Source: Zhengitettix transpicula (lineage: Eukaryota; Arthropoda; Insecta; Orthoptera; Tetrigidae). Taken from it: a DNA stretch of 64,000 nt. Every line of letters starts with the position of its first letter. The first letter of the stretch is position 1. This document shows, in pieces, positions 33,176 through 44,948 of the stretch. Location of the stretch: the NCBI GenBank assembly GCA_037074705.1, contig CM073593.1:103749738-103813737 (forward strand). The letters run 5' to 3'. A model generated the notes under the pieces. The model had not been told where the DNA came from and did no database searches. It saw nothing but the letters and a program-made list of their open reading frames with translations. The position numbers and the translations under genes are program-made.

Positions 33176-33552
33176 GGAAAAGAATTTAATTTTATATTAA
33201 TCTATGGTCAAGAAGCGATTTAACCTAAATATAACTGTTCCTAGTTCCGTACATCCTTTCAACCGATAGTGCATTAATTGAACAGCTGTAAAATACATCG
33301 AATTTTATCGCATCAGTCGCAACAAACACACCTCCGGATTTCTTCATAAATATACTCCTTGAGTACTGCAGGATACAATTGTCCCTCAGTCTTCAGACAT
33401 TACGAAACATTAAAATTGATGAAATTCTTAGCTAGATTCACAATGTAAACAAATAGGCGCCATATTGGAGTCACTAATTTGGCACGAAAATTAGCTTACA
33501 TTTTCCGCAAGGGTCATATAGTATTTCGTAGTTTTTTCATTTTTATTCGATG
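33172..33552 (-). mobile_element. Helitron fragment related to H2
   Basis: The reverse complement matches 3140-3450 of H2 (CAATATGGCG, ATTGTGAATCTAGCTAAGAA, CTGAAGACTGAGG-like, TCAATTAATG). It breaks into A-family sequence at 33553 without its 5' end. Confidence 0.75.
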
Positions 33553-34062
33553 AAACCACATGGTGGCAACTCCCCTTTAATAGCATACGAAAGGATTTGA
33601 AAGGGGGGATGCGGAAGGGTAGAGGAAGGTAGCCGAGGCTTAACCGTGGCCCACGGCCTATATTTTAAGGATCCTACCCGGCATTCGCCTAAAGAATGGC
33701 AGGACAAACCCTAGAAAATTCTGCATTAGGTAGGTCGGGAATTGGGTACTTGTCCCTACGCCCTTCCGGTAGCGGGACAGGGGTTTGCTGTGGGGACGCA
33801 GCATTACCTTCTCCGTGACTCGACCAGTTTAGGAGGCAGCTGGCCGACTATTCCAATGGGAATAGCGGATAACTCTTACCGTATGCTCAAGGTCTGTGAC
33901 CCCGGAACATACACCTCTCAAAAAAGAACGAGGTGCCTCGGCATGTGGGAACCTTTGTTCAAAAACGGAGAGGAAAAGGCATCCCCAAAGGTAGCCCCTT
34001 CGTGTCTCTCCAACAAGGTTCTGCCTGCGAGAGAACATCCCTCGCAGACCTGTCGGTTTCCT
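33553..34062 (-). mobile_element. A-family retroposon, minus, lacks 3' tail
   Basis: It starts inside the family at CCACATGGTGGCAACTCC without the terminal GGCTACATG block or T-run. It ends with GCAGACCTGTCGGTTTCC, an extended 5' end also seen in the next copy. Loss of the tail suggests deletion or recombination at the Helitron junction. Confidence 0.8.
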
Positions 34063-34072
34063 GGAATTTTTA

Positions 34073-34620
34073 ATTTTTTTTTTTTAGGGCAACAGGTTAC
34101 ATGAGGGTAATCCACATGGTGGCAACTCCCCTTTAATAGAATAGGAAGGGATTTGAAAGGGGGGATGCGGAAGGGTAGAGGAAGGTAGCCAAGGGTTAAC
34201 TAGGGCCCCCGGGCTATATTTTAAGGATCCTACCCGACATTCGCCTAAAGGAATGCAGGGAAAACCTTAGAAAAACCTGCATCGGGTAGGTCGGGCATTG
34301 GGTACTTGTCTCACGCCCTTCCAATAGCTGGAGAGAAGTTTGCTGTGGGGACGCAGCATTCCATTCTCCATGCCTCGACCAGTTTAGGAGGCAGTTGGCC
34401 GACTATTCCAATGGGAATAGCGATAACTCTTACCGTATGCCCAAGGTCTGTGACCCCGGAACATACACCTCTCAGAACAGACCTCGGCTTGTGGGAACCT
34501 TAGTTCAAAAACGGAGAGGAAAAGGCATCCCCAAAGGTAGCCCCTTCGTGTCTCTCCTACAAGGTTCTGCCTGCGAGAGAAAAGCCTCGCAGACCTGTCG
34601 GTTTCCTGGAATTTTTTTAA
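34073..34620 (-). mobile_element. A-family retroposon, minus, full length
   Basis: A T-run (34073-34084) leads into GGGCAACAGGTTACATG and the complete family, ending at the same GCAGACCTGTCGGTTTCC boundary as the copy immediately upstream. The two are in tandem. Confidence 0.85.
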
Positions 34621-34639
34621 CTTAGTCCCGGGAAGCAAG

Positions 34640-34800
34640 ACGTAGTTTTGTGACCGAAAGAGAGGGTATTAAAAATTATTAAATGCAATTAATGGTCATT
34701 AAGCCGTTATTTTTTAATAATACCCGTTATTCGGTAAATTTTAATACCGCCATAATATAAATTATTTATTTTTGATATATTTATAATATTGAATAATAAA
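34640..34800. repeat. D-family repeat, second copy
   Basis: It matches 18375-18530 (GTTTTGTGACCGAAAGAGAGG, TTAATGGTCATTAAG, GGTAAATTTTAATACCGCC). Confidence 0.65.
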
Positions 34801-34942
34801 GGGAACGGTCAGTGTTGTTATTAATTTATCCATTAAATTTAGAATAAGGGGGTCCGAGGCAAAAATTTTAATAATTTTGTGAACTTAATAACATGTTAAT
34901 TGCTTTTTTGTGCTAGTTTCTTATAATAATTTCGGAAGGAAG

Positions 34943-34975
34943 CCTGAAGACGATATGAACGTGTGTAGAAACGTC
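34943..34975 (+). ncRNA. Hammerhead-like core motif
   Basis: CTGAAGA, C, GATAT, GAACGT, GTGTA, GAAACGTC. The stem ATAT/GTGT pairs with two wobbles. Flanks resemble the core at 45719 (AAATAAAAA tail), so the two are one subfamily. Confidence 0.4.
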
Positions 34976-35164
34976 TTTACACTCTAAATAAAAAAACAGA
35001 AAATAAATGTGTGAGACCCAAAAGTTGATTTATTAATTCAAAATCGGCCGTAAAATTAAAAATTTGAATTCAAGTTTTGTAGTGTCACAGTCTACATAAA
35101 TATATGAAAATCGTCCTAGTGAAATTAGATGAGATAAAATTATTTGAGGTAGTAAACTATTGTG

Positions 35165-35440
35165 AATAAGAAAGATAGCCAAATGCGGACAAAAAAAAAG
35201 GTAATATAAATACCACACAACGTTTCTGGGATCCTTGTTACTTTCGTCAGGTGCTGAGGAGAGCCTAGAGCGACACAACTGTACTGGTCAGTTGACAAAA
35301 ACTCAACTTGTGTCGCTCTAGGCCCTCCTCAGCACCTGACGAAAGGAACAAGGATCCCAGAAACGTTTTGTGGTATTTATATTATCTTTTATTTTGTCTG
35401 CATTTGGCTACCTTTCTTATTCATTATTTTCAATCAGACG
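35165..35440. mobile_element. B-family foldback element, near-palindromic
   Basis: The left arm AATAAGAAAGATAGCCAAAT, ACAACGTTTCTGGGATCC, TTTCGTCAGGTGCTGAGGAG, AGCGACACAACTG is followed after ~30 bp by its inverse. Arms are about 125 bp with few mismatches. It would fold into one long hairpin. No coding capacity. The right arm reads CTGACGA...GAAACG on the plus strand and the left arm does so on the minus strand. Confidence 0.85.
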
Positions 35441-36136
35441 TAAAATTTTTCTTTTTAGTAATTTATTGTGATGGGAATTAATTGAGGCATTCGTCGATTA
35501 ACGTTTCCTGGTATGAAGTTTGTAGACGGAGGATCACGAAAATTGAAAATTTTGTAATTTCTAATGGCATTAAGAAATTAATGCAATAGACAGATCAAAT
35601 ATTTTATCTTTTAAACCGACGTTTTATATTTTAGAGAAATAAATACGTTTTAAAGAGTAAATTGCAATTGAACCTAGTGAAAGTCTGAAAGTTCTCCCAG
35701 AGATTTAAATCCTCACAATGGTTTTGTCCTCATTTGTAAATCCCTGGTTACTTTCTTTATTATTCTCGTGACGTGAAAAATGATCCTGGCAGTTTGGAGG
35801 GTTCCTGGCCTGCTGCATAGTCCTCGGCTCACCTGGAGCGTTTAAGGAGGAGGTCTGAGGGGCACAAAGGCAGCCGCCAGGTCGACCACTCGACGACGCT
35901 CTGGGTTTCTTTTAAGACGCCGTGTTTGCGCCCTTCAAAGGACCTCGCCATTGTGGGGCTCGAGTTGCGCGATCTCGGGTTAAAGGGACGCATTCACAAG
36001 CAGTGGGGGGGGGGGGGGAGGAGGGTGTGGAAAACCCACCTTCCACCTCGGCGCACAATAACGACTGATCCATTTAAATATCGCGACTGCAGTGTCACAA
36101 TGACACCTTGAGCCCCCCCGCGATGGGGATTTCGGA
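35441..36136. other. No gene recognised; spacer with GC-rich island
   Basis: 35780-36110 is complex and GC-rich with a G-run at 36005-36018. Frames are shaped by the G-run. No domain seen. Confidence 0.35.
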
Positions 36137-36372
36137 CTGCATGAGGGTAATCCGCGTGGTGGCAACTCCCTACCCTCTTATAGCATAGGAAGGGATGGTA
36201 GGGTGGAGGTAGGTAGCCCACAGACTGTAGTTTACCCGGCATTCGCCTAGAAGTGATGCAAGACAAACCCTAGAAAACCTGCATCAGGTAGGGCGGGCAT
36301 TGGGTACTTGTCCCACGCCGTTCCGATGGCGGGACAGGGGTTCGCTGTGGGGACGCAGCTTTCCCTTCTTCC
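36137..36372 (-). mobile_element. A-family retroposon fragment, minus
   Basis: Runs from GCATGAGGGTAATCC to GACGCAGCTTTCCCTTC. It lacks the T-run and has a shortened GGATCC block. Confidence 0.75.
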
Positions 36373-36454
36373 AGACTCTACCGTTTCGTCTGCGTCATTA
36401 TCAATTTATATGAAGAACAGAACGAATAATAAATTAATTAACGAAAAAAGTTTT

Positions 36455-36780
36455 TAAGGGAAACAGGCTGGCTATGTATAGGGTAATCCACATGGAATAT
36501 GAAGCGATTTGAAAGTGGGGATGCGGAAGGATGGAAGAAGGTAGCTAAGGGTTAACTAGGGCCCCCGGGGCTATAGTTTAAGGATCCTACCCGCCATTTG
36601 CCTAAAGTAATGCAGAACAAACCATAGAAAAACCTGCATCAGGTAAGTTGGGCATTCCGGTTGATGGAGAAGAGTTTGCTGTGTGGTCGCAGCATTCCCT
36701 GCTCTGTACCTCGACCAGTTTAGGAGGCAGCTGGCCGGCTGTTCCAAATGGAAGAGCTAACAACTCTTACCGTATGCCCA
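36455..36780 (-). mobile_element. A-family retroposon fragment, minus
   Basis: Runs from AGGGAAACAGGCTGGCTATG to CTCTTACCGTATGCCCA. The 3' end mixes features of both subfamilies, and ~30 bp are missing after TAATCCACATGG. Confidence 0.75.
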
Positions 36781-37434
36781 CACGACGGTATTTAACGATA
36801 CATAAATGTGTAGGACCTGGTCTATCATTACGGGCGAAAACATTTTGAATGAGGACCAGATGATACGTGAGAATTTACAGCTTAATTTTCATAATTAGAC
36901 CAATCAAAAAAATATATTTATCATATTACATGCATCGTCATTATTGTTTAAATCGTAAATAATTTTAATTTGATTTAATTCCGACACTATGTTTTTAATA
37001 GTCCTTCCAAGTATGTTTTAATCTTATTGTTTTGTGTGTGTGTGTTCTACTACGGTCTCCCCTACGACTACGCCCAAGTATTTTTTTTTAGGTCCCACCA
37101 TCGACCGACCGGTACAAGAGTAATTTTTTCAACAAGGAGGCGTTCCTCAATTCCCGAGTTTTAAACGGAGGGGAGTGGAGGCACACGATGTGTTCGGGCA
37201 AAAGTTTACGTTTACATATTTAATGCAGCAGAACTCCTTTTACTAACTCCACCAGGTCGAAACGTAAAACGACTGCAATCGTCGGCAACTCGACACACGA
37301 GTTCACGAAACGCATAACTAATAAGGACATACAGCTAAAAAGAAAAAAAAGAGGTAACGGTTCTTATTGATAGAAAAAAAAAGTGAGACAAATTATTTCT
37401 TAAATTGAATCCTGATTCAAGGTAATTTTTTTTT
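36781..37434. other. No gene seen; low-copy spacer
   Basis: GT run near 37035-37050, otherwise unremarkable. Confidence 0.4.
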
Positions 37435-37763
37435 AGGGCAACAGACTACTTTTTTTGGGGGGGGTGTAGACAGGCTATGTATAGGGTAATCCACATAGTG
37501 GCATCTCCCCTCTTATAGCATAGGAAAAGGATTTGAAAGGGGGGATGCGGTAGGGTGTAGGAAGGTAGCCAAGGGTAACTACGGCCCCCGGGCTATATTT
37601 TAAGGATCCTACCCGGCATTCGCCTAAAAGTAATGCAGGACAAACCCTATAAAAAACCTGCATCGGGTAGGTCGGGCATTTGGTACTTGTCCCACGCCCT
37701 TCCGATGACGGGAGAGGGGTTTGCTGTGGGGACGCAGCTTACCCCTCGCCATGCCTTGGCCAG

Positions 37764-37767
<4 letters not shown>
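37435..37767 (-). mobile_element. A-family retroposon, minus, truncated into (TA)n
   Basis: TTTAGGGCAACAGACTAC is followed by a second T/G-run and GTAGACAGGCTATGTATAGG, so two 3' ends are stacked: a copy of one subfamily lies on the stub of another. It ends at GCCTTGGCCAG, where a TA repeat starts. Confidence 0.75.
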
Positions 37768-37813
<46 letters not shown>

Positions 37814-37814
37814 A
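37765..37814. repeat. (TA)n microsatellite
   Basis: About 50 bp of TA with one interruption, between two oppositely oriented A-retroposons. It gives the IYIYIY translation. Confidence 0.9.
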
Positions 37815-37816
37815 TG

Positions 37817-38372
37817 AAGCCTGCGAGAGGATTCTCTCGCAGGTAACCTGTGGGATATTATTTCGCAGGCAGAACCTTGTAGGAGAGACAGGAAGGGGCT
37901 ACCTTTGGGGATGCCTTTTCCTCTCCGTTTTTGAACTAAGGTTCCCTCAAGCCGAGGCACCTCGACCTGTTCTGAGAGGTGTATGTTCCGGGGTCGCAGA
38001 CCTTGGGGCATACGGTAAGAGTTGTCTGCTGTTCTAATTGGAATAGTCGGCCAGCTGCCTCCTAAACTGGTCGAGGCACGGAGAAGGGAATGCTGCGTCC
38101 CCACAGCAAACTCCTCTCCCGCTATCGGAAGGGCGTGGGACGAGTACCCAATGCCCGACCTACCTGATGCTGGTTTTTCTAGGGTTTTCCCTGCATTTCT
38201 TTAGGCGAATGCCGGGTAGGATCCTTAAAATATAGCCCGGGGGCCCCTAGTTAACCCTTGGCTACCTTTCTCTAGCCTTCCGCATCCCCCCTTTAAAATC
38301 CTTAACTATGCTATTAAAGAAGAGTTGCCCAAAGTGGATTACCCTCATGTAGCCTGGTACCCTAAAAAAAAG
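37817..38372 (+). mobile_element. A-family retroposon, plus, full length
   Basis: It begins with the hairpin GCCTGCGAGAGGATTCTC/TCGCAGG, then all blocks, ending GTAGCCTGGTACCCTA plus an A-run. A small internal repeat of GCAGGTAACCTG... TTTCGCAGGCAG occurs near the start. Confidence 0.8.
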
Positions 38373-38389
38373 GTAATTTTTTTAAAGAA

Positions 38390-38600
38390 TAATAAGAAAA
38401 ATAGCCAAAAAGAAGTGAAAATATAAATACAACACAACGTTTCTGGAAGCCTTGTTGTGTCCGCTCTAGGCCCTTCTTAGGAACTGAAGAAAGGGACGAG
38501 GATCCCAGAAACGTTGTTGTGTGGTATTTATATTATCACTTTTTTATCACTGTATTTGTTTATCTTTCTTATTATTAATTTAAAATCAGACGTAAATTTT
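38390..38600. mobile_element. B-family foldback element, short
   Basis: AATAAGAAAAATAGCCAAA, ACACAACGTTTCTGG and CCGCTCTAGGCCCTTC, then GGATCCCAGAAACGTTG and GTATTTATATTATCAC, TTTATCTTTCTTATTATT inverted. Confidence 0.75.
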
Positions 38601-39690
38601 TTTAAGTATCAGAGGATTATGAGAAATAGTGCAAATTAAACATTTTGAAAATTTTTAAATTTTTTGAGGGAAAAATAAAATTACAATAAAATCAAATAAT
38701 TAAGGAAATTAATTTATAAGAAGTTGAAGATAAGTGTACGGTTATCTCAGAGTAAAGTTAATACTATAGATAAAAAAGTATTTTAATAATATGAAAGATA
38801 GACAAATACAGACAAATAAAAAATACAGACGTATATATTTTATTTCAAAAAATAATATTTTATAGACAACCAGTCGAACCAGTTCGAATTATTAACGTTT
38901 TAGTGTTCTTAAATTCTGAATTCCTGAAGATGTTTTTTATTTTTTTTAGTATTGATCCCATAAGGGCGTATTAAAGTTGAGATGGTCGTGAGTGGTCGAA
39001 GCTAGTAACACTTTCTCCTCGAGGAGAAAGTCTGGTGGGTGTTTTATAGGCAACGGAGGAGGGCGTTCTACATAATCGTATCGGCTTCTTGATATTTACA
39101 ACCTGTGCGCAATATTCCGCTCTCCCTCTGTCTGTCGCTCTCTTTCTGTTATGCCCTCTAAAGTTTTCCTCCCCCCTCGTCTATGAAAATTGGCTCTGCT
39201 GCCTCCCCCTTGCCTTGCCGACGCCTGCTGATATTTTCCTCCCCTATATTTTACGGCCCCAATAACGCGGAACTCCAGATCGCGTGAGGGAGGAAAAAGG
39301 GATATGGCGGCATTCCGTCAGGGAAGAGGGTTGGCGGAGGGGGGGGGGAAGTTTTCGTCTCTTGCAACCTCTCCACCGCCCTCCCCCGAGGGCCTGATGT
39401 AAATGTACGAATGTATCTATTAAAGGGGCAATTCGGGGGTTTCGGCTGTATTACAACCTGCCGATCTGCGGTCATCATACGACTGTAATATTTCTGATAG
39501 AGGAATACAGCATTATGGACCATCGCGCCATCTTAAAGATGAGGAGACGTTGTTAGCAGACTGGTTAACAATGTTATGGTATTTTTATTTAACAAATTAA
39601 AACTAAAAGCGGTCCAGTTACAGACTTCAATGGTAAGCTGAATAATAATTATATAAAAAAATATCTGACTTTATTATAATATAAGAAATA
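38601..39690. other. No gene recognised; AT-rich then GC-rich low-copy
   Basis: 38990-39540 is GC-richer, with a polypurine/G run at 39338-39350. The minus frame 39251-39523 has no domain. Confidence 0.35.
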
Positions 39691-39947
39691 AATGGCCTTT
39701 TTCTAGGACCTCATCAGATATGACAATATTTATCTACAAATAAAAATGTAATTACCGATACATTTATAAAGTTTTTTTTAAAAAAAGAATAATTGCAAAT
39801 TAACAATTTTAGTTACAATTAAAATTATAATAATGATGATAAATGTCTGAGAATTTATAATAATATAAATAAATATATAGCCTTCAGTCTTTATTAACAA
39901 GAAAATAAATAATCGTAGTTTAGTCCACTTTCAGGACCTTTTCAGGT
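39691..39947 (-). ncRNA. Two degenerate hammerhead-like traces
   Basis: Minus strand, 39914-39947: CTGAAAA, GGTCC...GTGGAC (GTCC/GGAC stem), TAAAC. Minus strand, 39691-39718: CTGATGA then GGTCCT...AGGCC, but GAAAC lost. The stem survives even where the core bases have mutated. Confidence 0.3.
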
Positions 39948-39999
39948 TCAATAATCTCGAACAAAAATCAAATTAAGAGGTAAAAAAAATTAATTCTTT

Positions 40000-40332
40000 T
40001 AGGGCAACAGGCTACATGAGGGTAATCCACATGGTGGCAACTCCCCTTTAATAGCATAGGAAGGGATGTGAAAAGGGGGATGCGGAAGGGTAGAGGAAGG
40101 TAGCCAAGGGTTAACTAGGGCGCCCGGGCTATATGTTAAGTATCATACCCGGCATTCGCATAAAATTAATGCAGGGAAAACCCCTAGAAAAACCTGAATC
40201 AGGTAGGTCGGGAATTTGGTACTTGTCCCACGGCCTTCCGATAGCGGGAGAGGAGTTTGCTGTGGGGACGCAGCATTCCCTTCTCCGTGCCTCGACCAGT
40301 TTCCAATGGGAGTATCGGACAACTCTTACCGT
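40000..40332 (-). mobile_element. A-family retroposon, minus, 5'-truncated
   Basis: Runs from TTTTAGGGCAACAGGCTACATG to CGGACAACTCTTACCG. About 20 bp are missing in the GTTTAGGAGGCAGCTGG block. Confidence 0.8.
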
Positions 40333-42240
40333 TTATCAAAAATTTTGTTTAAATTATTCGTATGCGATTTTACTTTTTGTTTATATTAAAAAATGGAGGT
40401 AAAATTATATTAACTTGTGATCATTCTTTTAAAAAGAATTTACTGTCTATATGTTTCGTTTCATGTAGTCTTCAGTCGGAATGACTGGAAACTGTTTCTA
40501 GCAACGGGCCACGTCCACGGCTGTACATTACAATAAATTATAATCAGTTAAAATACTAAAGACTATAAATATGGTGTGCAAGTCTCTGTGCAGAATAAAT
40601 TTCTATAGGTAAGGGGTGAAGTTTCTATCAGATTTCAGTTGACTACACAAGGGTATTCCACTACTTTCATTGTATTTCATTACTACATTGGTTTGTAAAA
40701 TATAGATTATTTTAGTTACAACCAGGCTGTTAGGAACTAGATTAAACCGTGAGATTTGATTATACTTTGAGCCCTGATGCGTGCTGTTAGGTGTTGATGT
40801 TTTCGAACAATAATAATGTGGGGGTGTAGTTTAGGTGCGTGCTGCGTACTTTTCACTACGGTAGATAAATACTGAGGGGCGGCGGAGGCTACTTCTCCCT
40901 CCTCCTCCCCTAAGCAGATTGCAATTACGGTAGATATAAGCCTCTTAAGAGGACGGGGTGTCCTCTTTTCCCCTCTGTCGCCTCGGGAAGTTACTTTTTA
41001 ATTTCATTTTCATTTGGCGAATCAGGCCTCCGCACCCGCTGCTTTGTGACACTGATAAATTCATTTAACTTTTCGTGAACGGCCTCCTCATTCACGACGG
41101 CGGAGAATCCCCGGTGACATGATAAATTGGATCCCCCCCCTACCACTCACAAGAACAGTTTAAACAAGTCATTAAGAACGAGTCTTGACAATTAGAGGCC
41201 TGACCCTGCGTCGTAGGCAGACCGCATTGCACTCGAGCGCTGTGGGAACAAACACCCCAAGGCGACAATTCCAAAGAAACCACTTGACATGTCCTGCAGA
41301 GATATTTTCTTCATTACCTAACTTAGGGGCACAGATTGTCATCGGGACTATCCTGTGAGTCCCTATTTCAGTTAGTTAAATTCAGAAATCAAAATATATA
41401 ACATTATATATTTTGTGGTTAGCAATTTTTTTGTCTGCAGTTTCATATCCCAAATCGATAAAAACCCATTCCGAAACTTCTTCATCCAGTTGAAAAAATA
41501 AAAATAATCAAGCTTTTATTTAGTCAAAACGTTCTATCTTTCTCATTATTTCTTCAATTTTGTACAATAACTTTTGTTATGATGAAGCAAAAACTATTAA
41601 TGATTTTCATCTGTATATGTTTGAATTATTAATTAACTCACAAGAGTCAAGTAAAAAAATTTTAATTCAGTAACTTCTTCAGTTTTAATGTGGACCCTCA
41701 TCAGGTACACAATGAAGACATTTATTTACAGATATAATTTACAAAGATCTGAGTTCATAATAAAATTTTTAACATTATTTTTCTATCTATAATTTTCTAC
41801 TAATTTTATTCTATTTAATTGTCTTATGAATATATATATTTATAGAATTTTGTATTTTATTATTAATCCAGTATTATTTTAATTAAAGATGAAAAAATTT
41901 GCTTCGTCCTTGCTTCATTAGTATAGGACAAATTGATTCCATTAATACTCCAGTAAACCAAATAATTTTATCTATGCATTACATTTTCATATAACTCAGT
42001 TTTATTCTTTAATTTACGTACTTAAATTTTTGGAACTATGTATCAGTTACTACTAATTTTTGTTTTTAAGTTTCAAATGTATATATTTTTTATAGGGTTT
42101 TATATTTGCTCAGTCGAATATTATTTATCTATCATAGGATGAGTTTCTCTCGTCATATTTCCCCAGGACGGGAATAATGGATTCAATTTTAAAACCTTGG
42201 ACTTGAGTAATGAAAAATAGACAGATGAAGAGAATAAATA
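40333..42240. other. No gene seen; low-copy then AT-rich
   Basis: 40800-41310 is complex and partly GC-rich (C-run at 41132-41140), resembling conserved noncoding DNA. 41380-42200 is AT-rich without clear repeats. A faint hammerhead-like trace lies at 41680-41710. Confidence 0.35.
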
Positions 42241-42314
42241 ATAGTTTTAATTTTTTTATTTGTTGATTTAAGGACCCGTCAACCAGTTGGTTATTGGCGA
42301 CCCTCTAAAATTAT

Positions 42315-42755
42315 TTACAAAATTAACTTACAGTAAGTTAGAAAATTTCTACTTTTGAACAATGTTTCAAAAAGCGGATGACAATTAAGCGTCGAAGACA
42401 AAATACAGGAGGCTCTTGATCGCCGTGGTGTGTCTTCTCCTGAGTATTCGGCTAAAGTCGTCCTCCGTATGTCATCATATTTTGTACAATAAAACAGAAT
42501 ATGCTGGATGGTGAGGGCTTGATCACATGCATCACAAGTGGGCTGATCTGTTCTGGAAAAAACATGTTCATTTGTGAGTTTGGTGTGTAACGTTCTAATT
42601 CTGGAGACTATTATTTGTTGTTCTCTTGTGATGTTGTTGAGGTGGCACAGATCTGCTGATGTTTGCAGGTTCTGATGGAAGAAGCCGTTATTTCCTCCTC
42701 TCCTCGTGTCCTGCCAGCTACCCTCCACTTTTCCTCTACAATCAATTATAATCAA
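42315..42755 (-). pseudogene. Jockey/I-like LINE ORF2 C-terminus (post-RNase H CCHC region)
   Basis: A 146-codon minus frame reads NNITREQQIIVSRIRTLHTK, LTNEHVFSRTDQPTCDACDQ and LTIQHILFYCTKYDDIRR. In Jockey/I-group LINEs the segment after RNase H has R(L/I)RTGHTKLTHEHL, then a Cys-x2-Cys...His-x4-Cys zinc-like motif; here C-D-A-C...H-I-L-F-Y-C matches. RT and RNase H are absent, so this is a 5'-truncated copy. The first methionine is arbitrary. The part is needed for retrotransposition of such LINEs, though its role is not settled. A related, more decayed copy is at 53925-54620. Confidence 0.75.
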
Positions 42756-43494
42756 GTTTTAATTGAAAATATTTCAAAGTGATTAATAATTTTTAGAAAC
42801 CTGATAAGTTCTGCAATGTCAAACGAATCTTCGTGTCCTGAATTTTCTTTATTTATTGAATGTACTTGGCTAAATTTTCACAACTTAGAAATTTAACAGA
42901 CACTCAAAAAAACAACTATTAAATTGTAGTTCGTTTTGTGGCCTCGTAATGTGACCGGGAAGAGGAATTGTGCTATGAACATTATCCCCAGAGAATCTCT
43001 GACTCATAACGCGGTCACGAAGAGACCCGCTTCTTTTTCTCTTTCCAGCGGAGGTTGTCGTCGTAGTTGCTTTTGTTTTGACGTTGAGAACGGTGACACT
43101 GCACCTCTCCGTGGGAACTTAAACCAAGTCTTCCGCCCAAGGCGTCTCGGTGAAAATTTCGCATCAATTATCTACAGGATGTGACTCTCCCGGTAGAGAT
43201 TAATATCCAGGTGGCGATGACGTCACGACCAAGGTGGTGGCGGCGGCGGCGGCGGCAAGTGCTTCCTGCTCAGACGGTGACTCGGTCAAGGAGCTCGGCG
43301 ATCATTGGGCTACGTCCTGACTTAAAGTAGGACACAGACCTGCGTTCAACTGAATTAGATACCCATTTAATATTAATCGTCAACAGAGTGTTTTTTGCTG
43401 ATATTTCTTCCTTCTCCGAGCGAAATTCAAGAATTTTTATCATTTATTACACTATGGTTGTTATTGTCAACTTACATATCTAATTTATCGGATA
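42756..43494. other. No gene seen; low-copy spacer
   Basis: Includes a (GGC)n run at 43234-43257. The 82-codon plus frame 42936-43184 has no domain. Confidence 0.4.
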
Positions 43495-43500
43495 CTATTA

Positions 43501-43536
43501 CCTGAGGATGTCCCAAGAATTGTGAACGAAACGTTG
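43501..43536 (+). ncRNA. Hammerhead-like core motif
   Basis: CTGAGGA, T, GTCC, a 10-nt loop, GAAC, GAAACGTTG. Stem pairs 3 of 4. Followed by AAATAAATAATACA as in other members. Confidence 0.4.
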
Positions 43537-43860
43537 AATTTAAATTATGTATTGTTTTAAATAAATAATACATTTTTCTGACATTTACTGTATTTTTTTT
43601 AAATATTTACAAAATGAATTAGTTACGGTAATACCTGGAAAATTAATTTGAAGTCGTAAAATCTTCATAAAATTCGTTTATACTCCGGGGAGTCTTTTTC
43701 CAAGAAATTTTCGTACTCCTCATGAAATCACTTTCAGAATTTAATGAAATTGAGGGAAAGAATTATTTAACGTAACATCAAAATTTGGCTTATATTAAAA
43801 CAATAATTTGTTAATTTATTATAATTATTTATAATAATATATTGGAAGCGCACACGTGCC
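43537..43860. other. No gene seen; AT-rich spacer
   Basis: Contains a phrase (TTTTTCCAAGAAATTTTCGTACTCCTCA) resembling one at 44700-44760, so a short dispersed repeat may be present. Confidence 0.4.
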
Positions 43861-43863
43861 ACA

Positions 43864-44260
43864 TCACAACCTTTCCTTGCTGTAAGCTACGATAGATTTC
43901 TGTCTATTCCTACATGTTACAATATGATATTTCTCACAGGCTTCTAAACACAACTCACTCACACACTCGTCTTTTGGTTCATGAAATACTTTGCTTAAGC
44001 ACACTTTATGGTGAAAGCCATGGATCGCCAGTCTCGTCTTCATGGTTGGCTTCCATCCATGTCCTGTCCTGCATAGCAGATGTTGCATAGAAGTCCTCCG
44101 GTATGTTCCGTTTCCTCTCATACAGATCCTGTAAAAGCTGTCTGAAGCTGGAACGAGCTGGTAGTATGAGCTCGCATCTCAAATCCTCTATTAGGAAGGT
44201 CGTACACTAGCCTCGTTCTGAATACTCCATTGTATACCTGTAGAAGTCTTAGACTGAGGC
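43864..44260 (-). pseudogene. Unrecognised decayed frame, possibly retroelement
   Basis: Minus strand 43864-44121 gives 85 codons with several Cys/His (for example HGFHHKVCLS and ELCLEACEKYHIVTC). Immediately upstream, in another frame, is LLQVYNGVFRTRLVYDLPN, which vaguely resembles a LINE RT thumb. I cannot name the family. It could be a transposon fragment or chance. Confidence 0.25.
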
Positions 44261-44948
44261 CGGGTTAATTTTGATATTATTAACTTTTTTTTTCTTTCAT
44301 TTACCATTTGTAACGTTAATTTTATGTAATTAAAAATAAGAAGCATCTCAACTCATTACTAATTTTTTTTTAAATTTTATAAAATCCGAACGAGACGAGA
44401 TCGTTTCTTGTGATCGGAGCGATCTGAACTTTCCGTTAATCGTCACCAAGATGTTTGACAACTCCGGCGTGGTTTTCCTTCCTTCTCCGAGCAAAATTCA
44501 CGTGCTCAAGAAACTCTGGCGAGAGGAGCGGGAAGTAGTGGGATGAGAGGCAAGAAGAAGAAGAAAATAAAAACTTTTGTAAGCTGGTAAAAGTTTTTTT
44601 TTTCCTGTGGAAAGGATGCGAAGATGGTTAGGGGGTGGGAGTGGGACGGGGGGTTAGTCACGACATGAAAGTAAGCAGAGTGGCTCCCTCGAGGGAGTTT
44701 TTTTTTTCCAGGAATTTTTCGTACTCTTCAGGAAATCCCTTTCAGCAATTAATGAAATGGAAGGAAAGAATTATTTAAACGGATGTCTCGGTGCTGCTAT
44801 TTTGTTGTAGTAATACTCATAAAAGTGCATTCCTTCGATGTATGTGACTGTCTGTCATTCCGAGAATCGAATCGAACTGTTTAATCTCGCCGGCTGATTC
44901 TGTACATGGCGATTTATTTAAATATATTACTTACAAATTGACACACAG
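44261..44948. other. No gene seen; low-copy spacer
   Basis: G-rich and T-rich tracts near 44590-44710. No recognisable feature. Confidence 0.4.
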
